The position numbers and the translations under genes are program-made. Of a stretch of 8,500 nucleotides of DNA, positions 1-6,304 are shown one piece after another. The stretch is taken from NCBI GenBank assembly GCA_946480885.1, contig CAMLLK010000023.1:1-8500 (forward strand), given 5' to 3'. A model generated the notes under the pieces. The model worked only from the letters and a program-made list of their open reading frames with translations. It ran no database searches and was not told the DNA's origin. Position 1 is the first letter of the stretch. Each line of letters opens with the position of its first letter. The stretch comes from an uncultured Thermoproteales archaeon (GTDB lineage: Archaea; Thermoproteota; Thermoprotei; Thermoproteales; Thermoproteaceae).

Positions 1-3000
1 ATGTCTTTTGTGAAGCTTCTCGCCGAGGGGAGGGTCAGCCCGGCGGTTGACGTGTACGAGGTCTATAGGGCCCTCTTTCTCAACGGGCGGCCGGCTCCTC
101 AGCACGAGCTTTACTGCCGGCCGGAGGATTTTCTGAGGGTGACCTACGTGACGCCGGGGTTTAGGCAGTACGTGGAGGATTTCCTGCGCCGCCTGGAGTC
201 GGGGGAGCCGCAGATCTACCTGCTTCCGGCTCTCTTCGGGGCGGGCAAGTCGCACTTCCTCGCCTTTGTCCTGCACGTCGTCGCGCTGTATAGGAGGTGT
301 AAGGGGAGTGGGGAGTGCGTGAGGAGGTATCTGGCGGAGTTCGGCATTGAGCTTGAGGCGCCTACCCTTGAGCGGGTTCCCAACGTGGCGGTTTTCCGCC
401 ACGACCGGGAGCCTGAGGCTGTGGCGGCTCAGCTGTGGAGCTCCCGCACGAAGGATGGGTTGAGGGATGTGGTGACGCGGAACGCGCCGCTTGTGGTGGT
501 TTTCGACGAGGCTCAGTATTTCGACGAGAAAGCCGGCTTCGTGCCGTGGCTGCAGACGCTTGCGGAGGTGGTTTCTGAGAGCCGGGGGGCCTACCTCTTC
601 GTGTCTTACGCCCTCTTCCCGGAGTCGCGTCCGGCGACTGAGGCGTCGTCTTCTCTCTTTGTGGTGCAGAGGATGAACCACGTGAAGGTGGCTCTCGACA
701 CGGTGAGGAACATCGCCTTGGTCTTTAGGCGGTGGGCCGGCGTCCAGCCCACCCGCGTGGATCTGGCCCCGTTGAGGGGGGTGGTGCGGGATGAGAAGCT
801 TGCCGAGTACGAGAGGAGGCTTCAGGATTCGTACCCCTTCAACCCGGTGTTTCTCGACGTGTTGCTTAGGCTGGCTGACGAGTCTGTGGCGGAGCGTACC
901 AGGGTTCAGCTGACGAGGGAGCTTCTGCGTACGCTGTCCCGGGCCTATCTGAACGCGGCGTCGGGCGAGCTGGTGACCTTCGCCCACCTCCCCGAGCCTA
1001 GGGATCTGCTCATCATCGGGGGGCCCTACGCCGATTATTGGAGCCGCCTCTTGTCGCTGTATGAGGAGGACGTTAAGAAGGCGGGCGGGAAGGCCGCCGT
1101 CTCCGTCCTTAGGCATATCCTGCTTGTTACTTTCTTGGCGAAGCTCCTCCCGGTGGCGGTGCTCTACCCGACGGAGGACGACTTGGTGCTGGGGGCCTAC
1201 AACGGGGTCGACGTGAGGCCTGTGGATGTGAGGGACGTGTTGGCTCGGGTGACCGACGTGGGTCTGCACGTGGCGAGGCTTGGGGATAGGTACATCTACT
1301 GGTTCGTGGGCGACGAGGCGTACGCGATTAGGGAGGCCATGGGCAAGTTTTCCGACGAGGACGGCTGGGAGGTGGTGGCGGACGAGGTGGCCAGCTTGCT
1401 GAGGGAGAGGGCCGGCGCCTTCTCGTCGGTCTACATCTCGGGGCCCGGGGAGAAGACGTTTGGTAAGGTCAGGGTGGTGTCGGCGCGGGACGCCTGGCAG
1501 AAGGCGCTGGAGGAGGTGGACAAGTCCGTCCTCGCGGTGGACCTCCTGGAGTTCGGCGTGCCGAGGCGGCGCAACAACTTGTTTGTGGTTAGGCGGGACG
1601 ACAGGGCTGAGCTGCCCCCGGACGCCAGGGAGTTGCTCTCCAGGCTGGTGAACGTCTCCAGCGTTAGGGAGGGGGCGGTGGCCCTCGGCCAGGTTGTCAA
1701 GGCCGCTGAGGAGGTTCTGGGCAACCTCCCCATGTACTTCCCGGACCTCCTCGGTGAGGAGGGGGACGAGCGGCTGAGGCGGGAGATGGAGCAGCTGCTC
1801 CGTTCTAGGGTTGAGCGTTGGAGGGAGAGAGCGAAGGCGTCGCTGAAGAACACGGCGTATACGTGGCTTCGGAGGGTGGCGGCGGGGTTCGCCGATGTCG
1901 AGGCCAGGCGGCTGGATGAGTACCTCACGGACGTCGCCAGGAGGAGGGCTGACCTCAAATCGCAGGTGGTGAGGTCTCTGTTTGAGAAGGACGTGGTGGA
2001 GTGGGACGGCTTCAAGAAGCTGGGGGATCTCTGGAGCGTGTATCTCTTCAACGAGCGCCTGTCGGCGGCTCCGATATCTTTTGACGAGTTTGTGGAGGCT
2101 GTGCGGGACTACTGCGCCGGGTGTAGGTGTCTCTTTGAGGTGGATGGGTCGGTGAGGTGGCTTTCTAAGTCTGGTTGCGAGGTTCCGCCTCTGGACAAGG
2201 ACACGGGGGTGGCGCCGCTTATGTGGCGGGGCCGGCTCCAGGAGTGGGCTGTGGAGGCGTTCTTGAGGCAGCTGGCTCAGCTCTCCACGGGGTCTTCGCG
2301 GCTCTACGTGGTGTATAGGAGGCCGAGTGGGGAGGAGGTTAAGAGGGCTGTGGACGAGGTTCTGGCGGCGCGGTCTGAGTGGTCGTTTCTGACGGAGGGG
2401 AGGGTGGTGGAGGAGGTGCTACAGAGGGGCATCGACGTGAGGGTGGACAGGGCTCCTGCGCCGGTGGTGGAGCGGGCGCCGGGGTCCCGGCTTGTGGTGG
2501 AGGTGGTGGCCACCGACGACCTTCTGGCTGTGAAGTACAGGCTGAACGTGTGGGCTGAGGAGCGGGAGGAGGGGGTGTCGGGGCGGCGCTACGTCTTTGA
2601 GGTGGATGTGCCTGCGGAGCCGGGGGCGTATGCCCTTGAGGTGGAGGGGGTGTTTAGAGACGGGGCGCGGGACAGGAAGACCGTCACGATTAAGGTTAGG
2701 GGGAAGTGTAGGAGGGGGGTGACGAAGTTCGAGGTGGGCCCGGGCGAGATGTTGAGGGCGGTTCAGGCGACCTCTGTGCAGGACGCCGAGTCGTTGTTGA
2801 ACTACTTCGCCGGGAGGGGGCTTGTCTTTGTTTTTGAGGTGGGGGCGAGGAAGGCGGATCCGGAGACGGAGCTTAGCCTAAACGCGAAGTTCGCGGTGTC
2901 GGGCGCCGAGGCCAGGAACAGGGCTCTTAGGCTTCTGCGGGCGGTGCAAGACGTGTCGCCTGCCGTAGACGCCGTGTTTAGGTTCAAGCAGCCTGCGGCG

Positions 3001-3075
3001 GTGGACGAGGACATGGTTCAGAGGTTTAAGGGGAGACCCCTCAAATACGAGGTGGAGGTGGAGGAGGAATGTTGA
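1..3075 (+). CDS. DUF499-type P-loop ATPase of a DNA-targeting defence operon
   Basis: This 1024-residue protein is a large AAA-like ATPase. Visible motifs are Walker A at residues 77-84 (ALFGAGKS, K83 and S84), preceded by a YCRPEDFLRVTYVT segment at 38-51, Walker B at 164-170 (LVVVFDE, D169 and E170), a sensor-like strand at 198-208, and YPFNP (278-282) followed by an ERTR...LLRTLSR helix (298-314). This order and wording match the DUF499 family, whose members are about 1000 residues and sit next to methylases and helicases in anti-phage islands. Residues 600-665 are charged and helical. Residues 705-726 hold CxxCxC plus a fourth cysteine. Residues 828-900 look beta-rich and Ig-like. The stop overlaps the next gene by 7 bases. 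The ATG lies at the window edge, but residues 3-20 already look like the family N-terminus, so it may be complete; an upstream start cannot be excluded. The role in sensing or translocating invading DNA is inferred from family and context. Confidence 0.88.
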   Translation: MSFVKLLAEGRVSPAVDVYEVYRALFLNGRPAPQHELYCRPEDFLRVTYVTPGFRQYVEDFLRRLESGEPQIYLLPALFGAGKSHFLAFVLHVVALYRRCKGSGECVRRYLAEFGIELEAPTLERVPNVAVFRHDREPEAVAAQLWSSRTKDGLRDVVTRNAPLVVVFDEAQYFDEKAGFVPWLQTLAEVVSESRGAYLFVSYALFPESRPATEASSSLFVVQRMNHVKVALDTVRNIALVFRRWAGVQPTRVDLAPLRGVVRDEKLAEYERRLQDSYPFNPVFLDVLLRLADESVAERTRVQLTRELLRTLSRAYLNAASGELVTFAHLPEPRDLLIIGGPYADYWSRLLSLYEEDVKKAGGKAAVSVLRHILLVTFLAKLLPVAVLYPTEDDLVLGAYNGVDVRPVDVRDVLARVTDVGLHVARLGDRYIYWFVGDEAYAIREAMGKFSDEDGWEVVADEVASLLRERAGAFSSVYISGPGEKTFGKVRVVSARDAWQKALEEVDKSVLAVDLLEFGVPRRRNNLFVVRRDDRAELPPDARELLSRLVNVSSVREGAVALGQVVKAAEEVLGNLPMYFPDLLGEEGDERLRREMEQLLRSRVERWRERAKASLKNTAYTWLRRVAAGFADVEARRLDEYLTDVARRRADLKSQVVRSLFEKDVVEWDGFKKLGDLWSVYLFNERLSAAPISFDEFVEAVRDYCAGCRCLFEVDGSVRWLSKSGCEVPPLDKDTGVAPLMWRGRLQEWAVEAFLRQLAQLSTGSSRLYVVYRRPSGEEVKRAVDEVLAARSEWSFLTEGRVVEEVLQRGIDVRVDRAPAPVVERAPGSRLVVEVVATDDLLAVKYRLNVWAEEREEGVSGRRYVFEVDVPAEPGAYALEVEGVFRDGARDRKTVTIKVRGKCRRGVTKFEVGPGEMLRAVQATSVQDAESLLNYFAGRGLVFVFEVGARKADPETELSLNAKFAVSGAEARNRALRLLRAVQDVSPAVDAVFRFKQPAAVDEDMVQRFKGRPLKYEVEVEEEC
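3054..3060 (+). promoter_or_regulatory. Ribosome binding site for the 131-residue gene
   Basis: GGAGGTG lies 8 bases before the ATG at 3069, inside the last codons of the upstream gene. It matches the 3' end of crenarchaeal 16S rRNA and supports that start and translation of the second gene from a shared transcript. The surrounding coding sequence is itself GGAGG-rich, so the match carries limited weight. Confidence 0.5.
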
Positions 3076-3464
3076 TCAAGAGGAGGGGGCCTCGGCGGGT
3101 GGCTGTGGTTGCGGCTGAGGGCAGGTTCGAGGTTGGCGTGCCGCTTGAGGAGGTGGCTGAGTTTCTGCGGAGGCTTTGGCCTTGGGAGTTCGGCAGGCAC
3201 GTGGAGGAGGGAGAGGGGGTGCTGGTGTTTAGGGATAGGGTGCCGTTTGAGAGGGCGCTTGTCTACCTCCTGGCGAGGAGGGGCGGGCTTCAGCCCGGCG
3301 ACGCGGAGTTCCTCGCCGCGTCTCTCCGGCTCCACGAGACGGCGCTGATCGCAGACGCCTTGCTCTACCGGCTGTGGCTCTGCAGGTCGGGGGGCGGCGG
3401 CTGCAGGCGGGTGGTGGACGCCTTCGCCAAGATGGCTAAGGCGTATCGGGAGGTCCTGCCGTGA
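3069..3464 (+). CDS. Small protein of unknown function between the ATPase and the helicase
   Basis: I do not recognise this 131-residue protein. The first 70 residues look alpha/beta: a basic start (MLIKRRGPRR), a strand near 11-16, a helix near 25-37 ending in RRLWPWEFG, and a strand at 50-55 (GVLVFR). The second half is mostly helical and rich in Ala, Leu and Arg, with a C105-x6-C112 pair enclosing a glycine-rich loop between two helices. There is no signal peptide, membrane segment or visible catalytic motif. Its ATG overlaps the ATPase stop by 7 bases and its stop overlaps the helicase GTG start by 4 (GTGA), so it is probably translated with both and may act in the same complex. Codon and base composition match both neighbours. 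A small adaptor, specificity or DNA-binding subunit is a guess from position alone. Confidence 0.8.
   Translation: MLIKRRGPRRVAVVAAEGRFEVGVPLEEVAEFLRRLWPWEFGRHVEEGEGVLVFRDRVPFERALVYLLARRGGLQPGDAEFLAASLRLHETALIADALLYRLWLCRSGGGGCRRVVDAFAKMAKAYREVLP
3448..3454 (+). promoter_or_regulatory. Ribosome binding site setting the GTG start of the helicase
   Basis: GGGAGGT sits 6 bases before the GTG at 3461, inside the end of the 131-residue gene. Spacing and sequence fit a crenarchaeal Shine-Dalgarno site and favour this GTG over later starts. The GTGA overlap with the upstream stop suggests coupled translation. Confidence 0.6.
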
Positions 3465-5878
3465 CTTCTCTAGTGGAGATCCTCAGGTCGGCGGGGAAGG
3501 AGCTGTATAAACATCAGCTGGATTTCGTGTCTGACGCCCTCTGGCTGGCGCGGCCCCGGGTCTTGCTGGCCGACGACGTGGGGCTGGGGAAGACCATCCA
3601 GGCCCTTCTCCTCGTCAAGGCGTTGATGGAGATCGGTCGCGTCAACCACGTCTTGGTGGTGGTGCCCCGCGCCGTGTTGGGGCAGTGGGAGGAGGAGCTC
3701 CGGCGGTTCGACGTCCCCCACTTCACCGTGGAGAACCCGGAGTTCCCCATAGGCCACAGGGTGTACCTAGTCACGCTGGACAGGGCGAAGATGCCGGAGT
3801 ACCTCGAGGCGCTGAGCCGCATCCACTGGGATCTCGTGGTGGTGGACGAGGCGCATAAGGTCAGGCTGGGGACGCAGAGGCAGCGGCTTTCGCACCTCTG
3901 CAAGGCGGCGGGCGGCTGCCTCCTCTTGACCGCCACGCCGCACACCGGCGACGAGAGGGACTTCCAGTTCCTCAAGTCTCTTGTCGACGTCGTTGTCAGG
4001 AGGGAGAAGAGGGATGTGGAGGAGTACGAGGGTAAGAAGATCTTCCCCTCCATAAGGTACTGGGTGGTGCAGGTGAAGGCCTCTAGGGAGGAGGCGCAGG
4101 CGCTCTATGCGGTGCTCAGCCTTCTGAAAAAAGCCAACGTGGAGCCCATTGTGAGGGTTGTGGTGGAGAAGAGGGCCATGTCGAGCCCCGTCTCTTTCTT
4201 CAAGACCTTGGGCAGGGTGGTCGGGGGGAGGTGTGACGAGGAGGCCCTTGAGGAGGGGGAGCTCGACGCGTGTATAGGCAACGTGGCGGGGTGGAGGGAT
4301 TTGGCGGCGTATGCGGAGAGGTTCGCCTCCGCCTCAGATAGGAAGCTCGCCGCGTTGAGGAGGCTGGTGGAGGTCTTGAGGGGCCACAAAATCTTGGTCT
4401 TCACCGAGTACGCCACGACGGCGGAGTACCTCTTCAACGCCTTCGCCTCGGGCTGTAAGGTGGTGGACTCGGGGGACGGCTTCGCTAGGGCCGACTGCGG
4501 CTGGCTGGGTGTCATGTACGCCACGTCGCGGGCCAGGGAGAAGATAGACGTGGGCCGGGAGGCGGCGCTTCTGGCGGAGAGCCACGAGACCGCCCTCTTC
4601 ATCTCCACGGACATAATGTCGGAGGGCGTCAACCTGCAGAGCTTCGACGTGGTAGTTAACTACGAGGTAGTGTGGAGCCCCACTAGACACGTCCAGCGGG
4701 TGGGGAGGATATGGCGGTTCGGCCAGAAGAAGGAAGTTGTATACGTGGTGGACATGGTGTTGAAGACTCCGGCCGCCGAGAGGGATGAGTTCGACATGTA
4801 TCTCTCCCTTTTGGAGAAGCTGTATGAGATCTCCCTCAGGGCTCTGCCGCCTCAGAGCTATGGCGAGTTTGAGGTGTATGAAGTTGCCGAGGACACGTTT
4901 AGAAGAGTTCTGGAGGTGGGGTCCTCGGCGTTTCTCACAGAGGCGGAGGTGTACGAGGCGGCCGCCGGCGGGCGGCTTGAGGCGCTTAAAAAGAAGATCG
5001 AAGCCATCATGAGGGAGAGGGAGAAGATTAGGTGGAAGCCTAGGCAGCTGGTGGAGGAGGGGCTGGAGGCTAAGCTGGGGCCTCTGCCGGGGAGGCGGGC
5101 GGAGCCCGGCGGGGGGTACTACGTGGCCTACGTGGAGTACCTAGCCGACGGCGCGCCGCTGTATAGAGAACGCATGTTGGTGCGCCTCGCCTCTCCGCTC
5201 AGCCGGAGCAGGGAGGTGCCGGAGGCTCTCCACCGCGAGGCGGAGGTGCCGTGGGACGCCGTGGAGGAGGAGCGGGGCGAGGTGAAGGAAGACGAGCGGA
5301 GCTGGGTGGAGCGGAAGATCCACGAGGAGGTCTGGCTCAGCCGCCTAAAGCCCTACCTGGAGAAGGTGCGGAGCCTTCTGCCCATCGGCGCGCCGCGGTA
5401 CAGAGTGGTGGGGGTCGTGAGGGCGAGGGTGTTGGGCGTGGAGGTCGCCGCCGGCAGGTTCGAGGAGCTGGTGTGGCAGGAGGTGAAGAGGAGCCGGAAC
5501 ATCATGCGGAGCGAGCTCGCCGCGGCTAACTGCGTCAAGGCTTGGCTGGCGCAGAACGGCTACGCCGTTAGGGAGGATTACGCAAGCGTGCCGCGGCCCT
5601 TCGACATGGTTGTAGCCAAGGGGGGTCAGATCTACGTGGTTGAGGTGAAGGGGAAATGGGTGGGGAGACGCGACGACCCCATATCCTTCACGGCCAACGA
5701 GATAGACTTCGCCTCCAGGTTCCCAGACCGGTACATAGTCTGCATCGCCTACACAGACGGCGACAAGTGCGTGGAGCTGACCTGCAAGCCCTTCGCCCAG
5801 TTCCAAAGAGAGTGGGTGCTCGAGACGGTCCGCGGCATAGAGTACAAATACAACGCCAGGAAAAGGCAGGTATCTTAG
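3461..5878 (+). CDS. SNF2-type superfamily 2 helicase/translocase with C-terminal DUF3883 nuclease-like domain
   Basis: This 805-residue protein has a full SNF2-like ATPase core: Q-motif LYKHQ (15-19), motif I DDVGLGKT (38-45, K44), motif Ia VLVVVPR (64-70), motif II DEAH (129-132), motif III TATPH (157-161), motif IV ILVFTEY (311-317), motif V TDIMSEGVNLQ (383-393) and motif VI HVQRVGRIWRFGQ (410-422, with R413, R416 and R419). Residues 500-640 are highly charged and probably helical. Residues 684-765 match DUF3883, a domain related to restriction-endonuclease folds: D715 in PFDMVV, E728 and K730 in VVEVKG, then N746-E747. Such proteins translocate on double-stranded DNA; with DUF499 ATPases they belong to Hma or DISARM-like defence systems, and DISARM's DrmD is also SNF2-like. 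It starts at GTG overlapping the previous stop. A specific DrmD or Hma assignment is not justified from sequence alone, and nuclease activity is unproven. Confidence 0.92.
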   Translation: MTSLVEILRSAGKELYKHQLDFVSDALWLARPRVLLADDVGLGKTIQALLLVKALMEIGRVNHVLVVVPRAVLGQWEEELRRFDVPHFTVENPEFPIGHRVYLVTLDRAKMPEYLEALSRIHWDLVVVDEAHKVRLGTQRQRLSHLCKAAGGCLLLTATPHTGDERDFQFLKSLVDVVVRREKRDVEEYEGKKIFPSIRYWVVQVKASREEAQALYAVLSLLKKANVEPIVRVVVEKRAMSSPVSFFKTLGRVVGGRCDEEALEEGELDACIGNVAGWRDLAAYAERFASASDRKLAALRRLVEVLRGHKILVFTEYATTAEYLFNAFASGCKVVDSGDGFARADCGWLGVMYATSRAREKIDVGREAALLAESHETALFISTDIMSEGVNLQSFDVVVNYEVVWSPTRHVQRVGRIWRFGQKKEVVYVVDMVLKTPAAERDEFDMYLSLLEKLYEISLRALPPQSYGEFEVYEVAEDTFRRVLEVGSSAFLTEAEVYEAAAGGRLEALKKKIEAIMREREKIRWKPRQLVEEGLEAKLGPLPGRRAEPGGGYYVAYVEYLADGAPLYRERMLVRLASPLSRSREVPEALHREAEVPWDAVEEERGEVKEDERSWVERKIHEEVWLSRLKPYLEKVRSLLPIGAPRYRVVGVVRARVLGVEVAAGRFEELVWQEVKRSRNIMRSELAAANCVKAWLAQNGYAVREDYASVPRPFDMVVAKGGQIYVVEVKGKWVGRRDDPISFTANEIDFASRFPDRYIVCIAYTDGDKCVELTCKPFAQFQREWVLETVRGIEYKYNARKRQVS

Positions 5879-6297
5879 GCAAATCGCCACGCATTGTTGC
5901 CGCAACTGCAGGCGTTGACCAGTAAGGTACCGAAACCCAGCCGGCTCAAGGCGCGATAAATAACCATGGTTACACCACACATCAGCTCTCAAGCTCAAGC
6001 AGTGCAATCAAATACAAGCCCCATATACGACGTAGACACCTTAATCAGCGAGGCCGGAAATACCGTAACGATAGACACCGTCGTTGCCACGACATCAAGC
6101 CCACCTGGCGGATTCTATATACTTATCAAGTATCATCAATTGCCAAAGGCATGAGGAGAACTAACTAGGTACGTAAGAGGCATATAAAGACAATATACAC
6201 AAACGCCCCATTAAGAACATGCATCGAGGAGTAGCAAGCACACCCGTGGCACACCTAATAAGTAGGTCCTCAATTAGGATTTATACTCGAAAATTTA
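5879..6297. other. Gene-poor junction between the defence operon and the A+T-rich ATPase gene
   Basis: The plus-strand operon and the minus-strand ATPase converge on these 419 bases. I find no tRNA T-arm, CRISPR repeat, transposase motif or clear terminator for the operon. G+C falls from about 53% near 5900 to about 40% near 6200 in counted lines. Visible items are one weak 62-codon frame, a 12-base palindrome (TAACCATGGTTA, 5961-5972), a hairpin ATACTT/AAGTAT (6119-6133), a CCTAAT/ATTAGG inverted repeat (6254-6278) and TATA-like sites near 6183 and 6280. It may be decayed DNA at an island boundary. Confidence 0.6.
5966..6154 (+). CDS. Doubtful 62-residue hypothetical protein
   Basis: An open frame runs from the ATG inside a palindrome to TGA. 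The predicted protein is Ser/Thr-rich (for example DTVVATTSSPPGG) with no signal peptide, membrane helix or family I recognise. No Shine-Dalgarno site is present. A TATA-like ATAAATA lies only about 8 bases before the ATG, too close to serve this start. The opposite strand is also open for about 40 codons over part of the same stretch, so coding direction is uncertain. It may be a gene remnant rather than a working gene. Confidence 0.18.
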   Translation: MVTPHISSQAQAVQSNTSPIYDVDTLISEAGNTVTIDTVVATTSSPPGGFYILIKYHQLPKA

Positions 6298-6304
6298 CTA
6301 AAAC
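6290..6304 (-). terminator. Possible T-rich transcription end of the A+T-rich ATPase gene
   Basis: On the minus strand the stop codon is embedded in GTTTTAGTAAATTTTC, followed about 12 bases later by a CCTAAT/ATTAGG inverted repeat at 6254-6278. Archaeal transcription often ends at short T-runs, so this is a reasonable but weak candidate. The T-runs are only four bases long and the region is A+T-rich anyway. Confidence 0.25.

Noticed and set aside
1431..2051. Minus-strand 206-codon open frame inside the ATPase gene
   Set aside because: Ser/Thr/Arg-rich translation with no motifs, antisense to a confident gene; a product of biased codon use.
5077..5116. Four G-tracts that could form a G-quadruplex in the helicase gene
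   Set aside because: Loops of 8, 4 and 11 bases make it weak, and such G-runs are common in this G-rich coding strand.
5961..5972. Perfect 12-base palindrome TAACCATGGTTA
   Set aside because: About two palindromes of this length are expected by chance in 8.5 kb, and no second copy or associated gene supports an operator or attachment site.
5345..6007. Long minus-strand open frame antisense to the helicase end and running into the junction
   Set aside because: It mirrors the G+C-rich helicase C-terminus, which has clear DUF3883 motifs; its composition (Leu, His and Arg-rich, no motifs) is typical of an antisense shadow.
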